A stretch of 64,000 bases of DNA from Saccharomonospora amisosensis (GTDB lineage: Bacteria > Actinomycetota > Actinomycetes > Mycobacteriales > Pseudonocardiaceae): positions 1,736,001-1,800,000 of the forward strand of contig NZ_JAAOYM010000001.1 of the NCBI RefSeq assembly GCF_011761185.1, in the 5' to 3' direction. The translations under genes and the position numbers were made by a program. Numbering within the stretch: the first letter of the stretch is position 1; every line of letters begins with the position of its first letter. Positions 33,421 through 41,674 of this stretch are shown here, piece by piece. The notes beneath the pieces are model-generated. The model saw nothing but the letters and a program-made list of their open reading frames with translations, was not told where the DNA came from and did not search any database.

Positions 33421-33752
33421 GACGTGCTCCTTTCGGGCAGATCCGCGGCGGGCGCGGACCCGGTCTCCGGGCAGGCCAGTACGGCCCCTGGCGAAGTCTT
33501 CCCTCCCGCAGCGGTCCGAAACGCGAGCGAAGTACATCTCGGCGCCACGAAACGGTGAACGCGGCCGTGGGGGCCCGGCGGGAGTGCAGAACTCGGAGGC
33601 GGGAAGGGGGGACTCGCGGGCGGGAGCGGGGGACTCGCGGAAGGGGGCTGAAGACGATCGAATCGTTCCACACGCACGGTCGACCAACCACACTGAGTTC
33701 TGGCCGCGTTCTGGCCGCGAACACCCGAGGTGCACAGGAAGTGGGGCGTGTC
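33421..33752. other. Intergenic region holding a GC-rich repeat, no gene
   Basis: 332 bp between the divergent DUF7144-like gene and the methionine-synthase-like pseudogene. The only structure I see is the repeat at 33580-33646. No cobalamin or SAM riboswitch core was recognised. Confidence 0.5.
33580..33646. repeat. Third copy of the GC-rich 20-22 bp repeat family, degenerate
   Basis: Reads GGGAGTGCAGAACTCGGAGG, then GGGGGACTCGCGGGCGGGAG, then GGGGGACTCGCGGAAGG. It shares GGACTCGCGGGCGGGAG with the 20.3 kb copy. Confidence 0.8.
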
Positions 33753-34699
33753 ATGACAACCACACCACCGTTTCGAGCCGACCACGTCGGAAGCCTGCTG
33801 CGCCCGCCCGAGCTGTTGCGGGCGAGGCAGGACTACGCCGCCGGTGACATCGACCGCGCGCGGCTGCGCGAGGTGGAGGACGAGGCCATCCGCGAGGTGG
33901 TCAGCGCGCAGGAGTCGGTCGGGCTTTCCTCGGCGACCGACGGCGAGTTTCGCCGCACCTACTGGCACATGGACTTCATCGAGCGACTCGGCGGCATCGA
34001 GATCGACCGCGAACACGTCCGTGACGCGGCGGCAGATCGGTGGTCGATCCGGAGATCTACCCGGACATGGAGGAGTTCTGGACCGACCTTTCCGCGGCCT
34101 ATGCCGACGAGGTGCGGGCGCTGGCCGAGCGTGGCTGCCGCTACCTGCAACTGGACGACACCAGCCTGGCCTACCTCAACGACCCGAGGCAGCGCGCGGC
34201 CATCGCAGAGCAGGGCATGGACCCCGACACCCAACACCTGCGCTACATCAGGCAGATCAACGCCGCGATCGCCGACCGGCCCTCGGAGCTGTCGGTCACC
34301 ACGCACCTGTGCCGGGGCAACTTCCGCTCGTCCTGGGTCGCCGAGGGCGGCTATGACCATGTGGCCGAAGCGCTGTTCGGGGAACTGGCCGTTGACGGCT
34401 TCTTCCTCGAGTTCGACGACGCACGTTCCGGAGGCTTCGCCCCGCTGCGGTTCGTGCCCGCGGGCAAGCGCGTGGTGCTGGGGCTGGTGACCACCAAGCG
34501 CGGCGAGCTGGAGTCGAAGGACGAACTCAAGCGGCGCATCGAAGAGGCGGCCAGGTACGTGCCGCTGGAGCAGCTCTGCCTCTCACCGCAATGCGGATTC
34601 TCCTCGACAGTAGACGGAAACGCGCTGACGGCCGACGAGCAGTTCGCCAAGCTCGCGCTCGTGGTGGAGGTGGCCGACGAGGTGTGGGGTCGGCGCTGA
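33753..34699 (+). pseudogene. Methionine synthase II-like (MetE C-terminal type) gene with out-of-frame internal deletion
   Basis: ATG at 33753 starts TTTPPFRADHVGSLLRPPELL and runs through GEFRRTYWHMDFIERLGG. At about 34025 the frame switches: the new frame reads RGGRSVVDPEIYPDMEEFW and continues, with zinc-site motifs intact (THLCRGNF, LCLSPQCGFSS), to a stop at 34699. In intact relatives (about 370 aa) some 60-70 residues lie between these two points. So a clean deletion, not a single-base error, has removed the middle. Such proteins transfer a methyl group to homocysteine-like thiols. Confidence 0.82.
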
Positions 34700-34844
34700 T
34701 CCGCGACGGATGACCCGCCCGAGTGGGTGACAGTTGGCCACCCCGGCTCGGTCATAGGCAAGTTTCGCCCGCGATCGCCAGCACACTAGTTTCGCCTTCT
34801 TCGGCAGTCCCAGTGCACGGCAGGCGGCGAAGGAGCTGATCGAC

Positions 34845-35798
34845 GTGGTGCCGACCGTGGAGGTCGTCGTGGTGTCGCGCCACACCGAGGCCGAGGGAGT
34901 CGTATCGCTCGAACTCGGCTCCGCCACCGGCGAACCGCTGCCGTCGTGGACCCCCGGCGCCCACCTCGACCTGTGGCTGCCGACCGGGCTGATCCGGCAG
35001 TACTCGCTGTGCGGTGACTGCGGCGACACCGACAGCGACACCTGGCGCGTGGCGGTGCTGGCCGAACCGAGAAGCCGGGGCGGCTCGGCATGGCTGCACG
35101 CCAACGCCACCGAGGGCACCCGGCTGAAGGTGGTGGGCCCGCGCAACCACTTCGAACCCTTGCCCGCGCGGGAGTACGTGTTCATCGCGGGCGGGATCGG
35201 CATCACCCCGCTGCTGCCGATGATCGCAAGGGCGCAGCGCGACGGTGCGGGGTGGCGATTGTGGTACGGCGGCCGGTCCCGCCGGTCGATGGCGTTCCTT
35301 GGCGAGCTGGACGGCCACGGCGAGCGGGTTCGGGTGTGGCCACAGGACGAGTGCGGCCTGCTGGACCTGCCCGCGATTCTCGGTGAGCTCGAGCCGGGGA
35401 CGCTGGTGTACTGCTGCGGTCCGGTGGGCCTGCTCGACGCCGTGCAGGAACACTGTCGCGAGCTGCCACCGAAAACCCTGCACGTCGAGCGGTTCACCGC
35501 GAGCGAGCGGCAGGGCGGCGGCGGGGACGACCGGCCGTTCGAAGTGGAGTGCGCGGCCTCCGGGCTCACCGTCACCGTCCCGGCCGGTGTGTCCATTCTG
35601 GACTCCCTGGCGCGGGCGGGCGTCGAGGTGCCGTCCTCGTGCACCGAGGGCGTGTGCGCCACCTGCGAGACGGTGGTGCTGGACGGTGAGCCCGACCATC
35701 GCGACTCCGTGCTTTCGGAGGAGGAGCGCGAGGAGGGCGAGGTGATGATGATCTGTGTTTCGCGCGCCAAGGGCGACCGGCTCGTTCTGGACGTGTGA
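34845..35798 (+). CDS. PDR/VanB-type oxygenase reductase (FMN-NAD-[2Fe-2S])
   Basis: 317 aa from GTG with AAGGAG upstream. FAD/FMN region with RQYSLCGDCGD near residue 51, NAD region FIAGGIGITPLLPMI near residue 113 and CCGPVGLLDAV, then a C-terminal plant-type ferredoxin: SCTEGVCATCETVVLDGEPDHRDSVL gives the four Cys of a [2Fe-2S] cluster. Domain order flavin-NAD-ferredoxin is that of phthalate and vanillate demethylase reductases. It feeds electrons to a Rieske oxygenase or P450. No oxygenase is adjacent; the window's P450s are possible partners (inference). Confidence 0.92.
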   Translation: MVPTVEVVVVSRHTEAEGVVSLELGSATGEPLPSWTPGAHLDLWLPTGLIRQYSLCGDCGDTDSDTWRVAVLAEPRSRGGSAWLHANATEGTRLKVVGPRNHFEPLPAREYVFIAGGIGITPLLPMIARAQRDGAGWRLWYGGRSRRSMAFLGELDGHGERVRVWPQDECGLLDLPAILGELEPGTLVYCCGPVGLLDAVQEHCRELPPKTLHVERFTASERQGGGGDDRPFEVECAASGLTVTVPAGVSILDSLARAGVEVPSSCTEGVCATCETVVLDGEPDHRDSVLSEEEREEGEVMMICVSRAKGDRLVLDV

Positions 35799-35819
35799 GC
35801 CGCACCGGCCGCGTCGTGC

Positions 35820-36536
35820 TCAGCCGCCGCTCTGCGGCGGGGGTACGAGTCCCCGCTGAACCGCGACCACGGCGGCCTGGGTGCGCGAGGTGAGCCCCAG
35901 CTTGCGCAGCACGTTGCTGACGTGGGTGCGCGCGGTGCGCTCACTGATGTACAGCTCGTCGGCGATCTCCTGGTTCGACTGTCCCTTGGCGACCAGCGCC
36001 AGCACTTCCAGCTCCCGCCTTGTGAGCGAGGCCGCCTCGCCGGCCGGTGAGACCAGCGTGTTGGTCAGCTGCCTTGCCACTGCGGGGTCGAGGAACATCT
36101 CGCCACCCGCCGCCGCACGGATGGCGGCCACGACCTCTCCCGGCTCCGCGTCCTTGAGCAGGTAGCCGCACGCGCCGCTGGCCAGCGCGGCCCGCACCCG
36201 CTCGATCTCCCCGAAACTGGTGAGCACCACCACACCGACGCCGGGGTGGCGGTCGTTGATGCGGCTGATGGTGGCGATGCCGTCGAGCTTCGGCATGAGC
36301 AGGTCCAGCAGCACCACATCGGGCGCCTCACCGAACGCGGCCATGGCGTCGATCTCCCGCAGCGCCTGCTCCCCGTCCGCGGCCTCACCGACGACCTCGA
36401 CGTCGACGATGACGTCGAGATAGGCGCGCAGCCCTCGCCGAACCACCGCGTGGTCGTCCACGATCAGCACCCGGATCGGCCGTGCACCCTCTCGGCGCCC
36501 CGAGTCGAGCAGCGCGTCGTGCGTGGCACCAGACAT
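35820..36536 (-). CDS. NarL/LuxR-type response regulator
   Basis: 238 aa from ATG at 36536 with GGAGG upstream. Receiver domain with VLIVDDHAVVRRG, phospho-Asp in DVVLLDLLMPKLDG near residue 75, and the conserved Lys in GYLLKDAEPGE. The C-terminal LuxR helix-turn-helix is TRRELEVLALVAKGQSNQEIADELYISERTARTHVSNVLRKLG. No kinase is adjacent; the GAF histidine kinase at 45.8-47.0 kb is the nearest HisKA_3 partner candidate. It is divergent from the alcohol dehydrogenase operon. Confidence 0.92.
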   Translation of the reverse strand: MSGATHDALLDSGRREGARPIRVLIVDDHAVVRRGLRAYLDVIVDVEVVGEAADGEQALREIDAMAAFGEAPDVVLLDLLMPKLDGIATISRINDRHPGVGVVVLTSFGEIERVRAALASGACGYLLKDAEPGEVVAAIRAAAGGEMFLDPAVARQLTNTLVSPAGEAASLTRRELEVLALVAKGQSNQEIADELYISERTARTHVSNVLRKLGLTSRTQAAVVAVQRGLVPPPQSGG

Positions 36537-36853
36537 CGCACATCCTCCTTGTCGCTGTGCAACCGGCGCGGGACACCGTGTAGCGGACAATCGTCCGGAT
36601 ACCGGCCATGGTACAGCGTCGCCCGCGCCGCGTTCCCGGGTCAAGGCGGTCGCCCGCGCAGGTGGCTGGCCGGAACCCGCAGGTGAGACAGATGTCTCTG
36701 CCGGACCCGGTTGTCGCGTCCGTACCCGGCTAGGCCTGCCGCCGTAGTCACCGCTCGCGGTCTCACTGCATCTTCCGCGACGCGGAAGCGGTGTCGATGT
36801 CGGGTGCATGGGCTGGGCATCGTTGGGAGTCGCCTGAGGGAAACGGGGTGCTC
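36537..36853. promoter_or_regulatory. Divergent promoter region between response regulator and alcohol dehydrogenase operon
   Basis: 317 bp without a gene. It contains the three-half-site operator at 36584-36609, nearer to the response regulator start (48 bp) than to the alcohol dehydrogenase start (245 bp). Confidence 0.5.
36584..36609. promoter_or_regulatory. Candidate IclR-type three-half-site operator, copy 3
   Basis: CGGAC-AATC-GTCCG-GATAC-CGGCCAT. It matches the two 54 kb copies (CGGAC-N4-GTCCG-N5-CGGACAT) with one mismatch in the last half-site. Confidence 0.6.
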
Positions 36854-37963
36854 ATGAGTCAGACCACGCGTGCGGCCATCTGCCGGGAACCCGGCAGGCC
36901 GTGGGAGATCGCCGAACTCGACCTGGACGAGCCAGGGCCCAACGAGGTCCGCATCAAGTTCCACGCAGCGGGCCTTTGCCATTCCGACGACCACATCCAG
37001 AAGGGCGACGCGCAGATGCGCTTCCCCGTCGTCGGCGGTCACGAGGGCGCGGGCGTCGTCGACGCGGTCGGTGCCGACGTCACCAGGGTCGCCGTCGGCG
37101 ACCACGTCGTGTGCTCGTTCATCCCCGCCTGCGGCGCCTGCCGGTACTGCTCCACCGGCAGGCAGAACCTGTGCGACGAGGGCAAGAACGCCGCCACCGG
37201 CATGTTCGCCGACGGCACCTTCCGCTTCCACCACGAAGGAGAGGATCTGGGCGGGCTGTGCGTGCTCGGCACGTTCTCCCAGTACGCGGTGGTTTCGGAG
37301 TGGTCGTGCATCACCATCGGACAGGACATCCCGTTCGAGGTCGCGGCGCTGGTCGGCTGCGGCGTGCCTACGGGCTGGGGTTCGGCGGTGTACGCGGCGG
37401 GCGTGCGGGCGGGGCAGACCGTGGTGATCTACGGCGCGGGTGGTGTCGGCAGCAACGCCGTGCAGGGCGCGCGGTTCGCGGGCGCCAAGAACGTGGTCGT
37501 TGTGGACCCGGTGGAGTTCAAACGGGACATGGCGGGGGTGTTTGGCGCCACCCACACCTTCGCCGACGCCAAGGAAGCACACGACTTCGTGGTGGAGACG
37601 ACCTGGGGCGAGCTCGCCGACCACGCGATCATCACGGTGGGAATCCTGCACGACGAGGTCATCGCCAACGCCATCGACATCGTCGGCAAGAGCGGGCAGG
37701 TCACCATCACCGCCGTCGGCAACGGGTCCGTCAACACCCATCCCGGACCGCTGATCGGATACCAGCGTCGGGTGCAGGGCGCCATCTTCGGCGGCTGCAA
37801 CCCGCTCTACGACGTGCCCAGGCTGCTGGGCCTTTACCGCTCAGGAGATCTCAAGCTCGACGAGTTGATCACCCGGCGCTACCGGCTCGAAGAAGTCAAC
37901 CAGGGCTACGAGGACATGCTCTCCGGCAAGAACATCCGCGGCGTGATCCTGCACGAACACTGA
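36854..37963 (+). CDS. NDMA-type (nicotinoprotein) Zn alcohol dehydrogenase, copy 1
   Basis: 369 aa. Catalytic Zn region GLCHSDDHIQKGDAQ near residue 40, GHEGAG, structural Zn cluster CGACRYCSTGRQNLC near residue 95, Rossmann GAGGVGSNAVQGARFAGA. GKNAATGMFADGTFRFH and VGCGVPTGWGSAVYAA mark the NDMA-dependent group. There NAD(H) stays bound and is re-oxidised by another carrier (mycofactocin in known actinobacteria), not exchanged. First gene of a seven-gene operon. Its paralogue is the fourth gene. Alternative start GTG 36848. Confidence 0.9.
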   Translation: MSQTTRAAICREPGRPWEIAELDLDEPGPNEVRIKFHAAGLCHSDDHIQKGDAQMRFPVVGGHEGAGVVDAVGADVTRVAVGDHVVCSFIPACGACRYCSTGRQNLCDEGKNAATGMFADGTFRFHHEGEDLGGLCVLGTFSQYAVVSEWSCITIGQDIPFEVAALVGCGVPTGWGSAVYAAGVRAGQTVVIYGAGGVGSNAVQGARFAGAKNVVVVDPVEFKRDMAGVFGATHTFADAKEAHDFVVETTWGELADHAIITVGILHDEVIANAIDIVGKSGQVTITAVGNGSVNTHPGPLIGYQRRVQGAIFGGCNPLYDVPRLLGLYRSGDLKLDELITRRYRLEEVNQGYEDMLSGKNIRGVILHEH

Positions 37964-38042
37964 GCCAGGGCGGCGCAGGGCCGCTCCTCGTGCCTGCTCC
38001 ACCGCCTTCAGCAACGACGCTCAAGCCCAAGGAGACACCAAC

Positions 38043-39512
38043 ATGACGCTCGCTCCTCCCCGACCCCCCGCAGTGCTGCCGAAGGACAACGCCCACCTGA
38101 TCGGTGGGGAGTGGGTCGCGGCGGCGAGCGGCGAGGTCATCGAGGTGCTCAACCCGGCGACCGGCGAGGTGCTCGCCAGGGTTCCCCGTGGCGGAGCGGC
38201 CGATGTGGACGCCGCTGTTTCCGCGGCGGCGCAGGCCTTCCCCGCCTGGCGCGACACCAGTCCCAGCGTGCGGGCCTCGCTGCTCAACCGGTGGGCCGCG
38301 CTCATCGACGAACGGGAGTCCGAACTGGACCAGCTGGAGTCGCAGGAGGTCGGCCGCCCGCACTGGGGGCCGACGCCGATGGCCGGGATGGTGCGGTTCA
38401 TCGCGGGCCAGGCGGACAAGATCAGCGGGCTCAGCCTGCCCTCCCACACTCCCGACGTGCTCGGGCTGACGCTGCGCGAGCCCTACGGCGTGGTCGGCAG
38501 CATCATCCCGTGGAACGCGCCGGGCCCGATGTTCGCCAACGACGTCGCCGCCGCCATCGCGGCGGGCAACTGCGTCGTCGTCAAGCCCGCCGAGGACGCG
38601 CCGCTGACACCGCTCGCGCTGGCCAGGCTGGCGCTGGAGGCAGGCATCCCGCCGGGAGTGGTCAACGTCGTGACCGGATACGGAGTCGAGGCAGGCGCCG
38701 CGCTGCCCGCACACCCCGGCATTTCCAGGATGAGCTTCACCGGCTCACCAGCCACCGGCTCGGCCGTCATGGAGGCGTGCTCGAAGCGGATCATCCCGCT
38801 GCACCTCGAACTCGGTGGCAAGTCACCGCAGGTGGTGCTCGCCGACGCCGATCTCGACGCGGCGATTCCCGCCATCGTCCGCAGCATCACGCTGAACACC
38901 GGCCAGGTCTGTGCGGCGGGCTCCCGTGTCGTCGTCGACCGCTCCATCCACTCCGAGGTGGTGCGCAGGCTCGCGGACGGCATGGCCTCGGTGCGGGTCG
39001 GACCGTGGTACGAGAACGTGCAGATGGGCCCGCTGATCAACGCCAAGCAGCGGGAGCGGGTGCTCGGCTACCTCGAAAGCGGCCGCGAGGAGGGCGCCGA
39101 GATCGTCACCGGCGGCGGCGTACCGTCGGGTAAGGCGTTCGAGCGCGGCTTCTTCGTCGAGGCCACCCTGTTCGACAAGGTGGAGCCGGGAATGCGGATC
39201 GCGCAGGAGGAGATCTTCGGCCCGGTGCTGTCGGTGATCCCCGTCGACGGTGCCGAGGAGGCGCTGCAGGTCGCCAACGGCACCGACTACGGCCTGGTGG
39301 CTTCGGTATGGACCAGGGACGTCGGCAGCGCCGTCGCGATGGCGCGCGGCCTGCAGGCGGGCCAGGTGGCGGTCAACGCCGCGCTCGGCGCGGGACTGAT
39401 CGGTGGCCCGTTCGGCGGCTACAAGCGCAGCGGTTTCGGTCGCACCATGGGCGCCGACGCGGTGCTGGAGTACACCCAGGTGAAGACGGTGTCGATCCGT
39501 GGCACGGCCTGA
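38043..39512 (+). CDS. Aldehyde dehydrogenase (NAD(P)+)
   Basis: 489 aa from ATG. NAD-binding region IIPWNAPGPMFANDVAAAIAAGN, FTGSPATGSAV, catalytic Glu in LELGGKSPQVVL near residue 258, and catalytic Cys in NTGQVCAAGSRVV near residue 291. The C-terminal GGPFGGYKRSGFGRTMG is typical. It would oxidise the aldehyde made by the flanking alcohol dehydrogenases to an acid, which the PaaK-like ligase could then activate. Overlaps the LLM gene by 14 bp. Confidence 0.94.
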   Translation: MTLAPPRPPAVLPKDNAHLIGGEWVAAASGEVIEVLNPATGEVLARVPRGGAADVDAAVSAAAQAFPAWRDTSPSVRASLLNRWAALIDERESELDQLESQEVGRPHWGPTPMAGMVRFIAGQADKISGLSLPSHTPDVLGLTLREPYGVVGSIIPWNAPGPMFANDVAAAIAAGNCVVVKPAEDAPLTPLALARLALEAGIPPGVVNVVTGYGVEAGAALPAHPGISRMSFTGSPATGSAVMEACSKRIIPLHLELGGKSPQVVLADADLDAAIPAIVRSITLNTGQVCAAGSRVVVDRSIHSEVVRRLADGMASVRVGPWYENVQMGPLINAKQRERVLGYLESGREEGAEIVTGGGVPSGKAFERGFFVEATLFDKVEPGMRIAQEEIFGPVLSVIPVDGAEEALQVANGTDYGLVASVWTRDVGSAVAMARGLQAGQVAVNAALGAGLIGGPFGGYKRSGFGRTMGADAVLEYTQVKTVSIRGTA

Positions 39513-40497
39513 GCGCGGGGGGCTGCGGCTGCGGGTGCTGATGGAGCCCCGGCACGGAGCCACTTACACCGACATCCTGGCGCTGGCGAGGGCCACCGAG
39601 GCGGCGGGCTTCGACGCGTTCTTCCGCTCAGACCACCTGATGGGCGTTGACCCCGAGGACTCGACCTACCGGCCCACCGACTGCTGGACCACCCTTGGTG
39701 GGCTGGCCCGCGACACCCACCGCGTGCGGCTCGGCGCGCTGGTGGGCGCCGCGACGTTCCGCAGCCCCGGCCTGCTGGCGACCATCGTGGCCTCGGCGGA
39801 CGAGATGAGCGGTGGCCGGGTGGAACTCGGCCTCGGCACCGGCTGGTACGAGCGCGAGCACGCCGCCTTCGGCCTGCCGTTCCCGCCGACGGGGGAGCGG
39901 TTCGACCGGCTGGAGGAGCAGTTGGAGATCATCACCGGGCTGTGGCGCTCGGCCGGTGATGCTTCGCCGTTCTCCTTCCAGGGCAAGCACTTCAGCATCG
40001 ACGACAACCGGACGCCACCGAGGCCCGCGCAGCGGCCGTACCCGCCGATCATCATCGGCGGCACGGGCCCGCGCCGGACACCCGCGATCGCCGCGCGGTT
40101 CGCCGACGAGTTCAACGGGGCGCTCGGCGGCGACCTGCGGGAGCGTTTCGAGGTGTTCGCCCGCGCCTGCGAGGCCATCGGGCGCGACCCCGAGCAGGCA
40201 CGCCGCTCCGTTGTGCTGCCCGTCGCGTGCGGCGCCGACGAGGCCGAGGTCCGTCGCAGAGCCGAGGTGATCGGCTCGGAATTCATGCGCAACAACGCCG
40301 CCATCGGATCGCCGCGACTGGTGACCGACCGCATCGCGAGCCTGGCGCAGGCCGGCGCCGACACCGTCTACCTGCACATCTACGACATCCATGACCTCGA
40401 GCACATCGCGCTGCTCGGCACCGAGGTGCTGCCGCACGTCACCGAGCCGGTGCCGGCCGCGGCCGGCACCGTGACGCCGCAACGGAGGCCCGAATGA
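39499..40497 (+). CDS. LLM-class (luciferase-like, probably F420-dependent) oxidoreductase
   Basis: 332 aa from GTG overlapping the aldehyde dehydrogenase. TIM barrel with FDAFFRSDHLMG near residue 35, LGALVGAATFRSPGLLA, GRVELGLGTGWYEREHAAFG near residue 110 and RPYPPIIIGGTGPRRTPAIAARFADEFN. The pattern fits TIGR-type F420-dependent LLM enzymes rather than FMN luciferases; the cofactor is inferred. Overlaps the second alcohol dehydrogenase (ATGA). It may add an oxidation or hydride-transfer step to the operon's pathway. Confidence 0.9.
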   Translation: MARPERGGLRLRVLMEPRHGATYTDILALARATEAAGFDAFFRSDHLMGVDPEDSTYRPTDCWTTLGGLARDTHRVRLGALVGAATFRSPGLLATIVASADEMSGGRVELGLGTGWYEREHAAFGLPFPPTGERFDRLEEQLEIITGLWRSAGDASPFSFQGKHFSIDDNRTPPRPAQRPYPPIIIGGTGPRRTPAIAARFADEFNGALGGDLRERFEVFARACEAIGRDPEQARRSVVLPVACGADEAEVRRRAEVIGSEFMRNNAAIGSPRLVTDRIASLAQAGADTVYLHIYDIHDLEHIALLGTEVLPHVTEPVPAAAGTVTPQRRPE

Positions 40498-41612
40498 GCA
40501 TAACGACGCGCTCCGCCATCGCCCGCGAGGCCGGTACGCCGTGGGAGATCGCCGAGCTGACTCTCGACGAACCGAGGGCACACGAGGTGAGGGTGCGCTT
40601 TCACGCCTCCGGCCTTTGCCACTCCGACCACCACATCACGCAGGGCGACGCGCACGTGCGGTTCCCCATCGTCGGCGGGCACGAGGGCGCTGGGATCGTG
40701 GAGTCCGTCGGCCCGCACGTGCGCAGGGTCAAGCCCGGCGACCGCATCGTCTGCTCCTACATCCCCGCCTGCGGCGCGTGCCGCCCGTGCTCGACCGGGC
40801 ACCAGAACATGTGTGTGGAAGGCAAGAACGCCGCCACCGGCATGTTCGCCGACGGCACCTTCCGATTCCATCTCGGAGAGGAGGACCTCGGCGGTTTCTG
40901 CACGCTGGGCACCTTCTCCGAGTACGCGGTGGTGTCGGAGTGGGCCTGCATCCCACTGCCGGACGACATCCCGTTCGAGATCGGCGCGCTGGTCGGCTGC
41001 GGCGTGCCTACGGGCTGGGGTTCGGCGGTGTACGCGGCGGAGGTTCGGGCGGGGCAGACCGTGGTGATCTTCGGCGCGGGTGGTGTCGGCAGCAACGCCG
41101 TGCAGGGCGCGCGGTTCGCGGGCGCCAAGCACGTCGTCGCGGTGGACCCGGTGGAGTTCAAACGCGAGATGGCGATGACCTTCGGCGCCACCCATACCTT
41201 CGCCGACGCCGAGCAGGCGCGCGAGTTCGTGGTCGACGCCACGCGTGGTCAGCTCGCCGACCACGCGATCTGCACGCCGGGCGTGGTCACCGAGGAGATC
41301 GTCAACGCCGCGGTGCAGCTCGTCGGCAAGGCGGGCAAGGTGACCGTCACCGCCGTCGGCAAGAGCGGCGAGCACGCGGTACACGTGCACGCGGGCTTTC
41401 TGATCAGTTACCAGCGCCAGATCCGGGGCGCGCTGTTCGGTGACTGCAACCCGCTGTACGACGTGCCGAGATTGCTGGGCCTTTACCGCTCCGGCGATCT
41501 CAAGCTCGACGAACTCATCACAAGGAAGTACCGGCTGGACGAGGTCAACGAGGCCTACCGGGACCTCGTGGAAGGCAAGAACATCCGCGGCGTGCTCGTC
41601 CACGAGCACTGA
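40494..41612 (+). CDS. NDMA-type Zn alcohol dehydrogenase, copy 2
   Basis: 372 aa from ATG overlapping the LLM stop. Same motifs as copy 1: GLCHSDHHITQGDAH, CGACRPCSTGHQNMC, GAGGVGSNAVQGARFAGA. The two copies share long near-identical DNA tracts (37350-37500 against 40988-41140), including uncommon codon choices, while their N-terminal thirds differ more, which suggests local gene conversion. Substrates may differ, for example a primary alcohol and a diol. Confidence 0.9.
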   Translation: MSITTRSAIAREAGTPWEIAELTLDEPRAHEVRVRFHASGLCHSDHHITQGDAHVRFPIVGGHEGAGIVESVGPHVRRVKPGDRIVCSYIPACGACRPCSTGHQNMCVEGKNAATGMFADGTFRFHLGEEDLGGFCTLGTFSEYAVVSEWACIPLPDDIPFEIGALVGCGVPTGWGSAVYAAEVRAGQTVVIFGAGGVGSNAVQGARFAGAKHVVAVDPVEFKREMAMTFGATHTFADAEQAREFVVDATRGQLADHAICTPGVVTEEIVNAAVQLVGKAGKVTVTAVGKSGEHAVHVHAGFLISYQRQIRGALFGDCNPLYDVPRLLGLYRSGDLKLDELITRKYRLDEVNEAYRDLVEGKNIRGVLVHEH

Positions 41613-41674
41613 CCGCCGACCGAGAAGTGCCGTTGCCGGCAAACCGACACCGAGCGCGAGAGGACCCCCGACGC

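Noticed and set aside
33421-33752. Cobalamin riboswitch before the methionine-synthase-like gene
   Set aside because: No B12-box-like core could be seen; the gap is mostly the GC-rich repeat.
37039-37800. Additional minus-strand genes opposite the alcohol dehydrogenase operon
   Set aside because: High-GC antisense frames; they follow codon-position bias of the plus-strand genes and match nothing.
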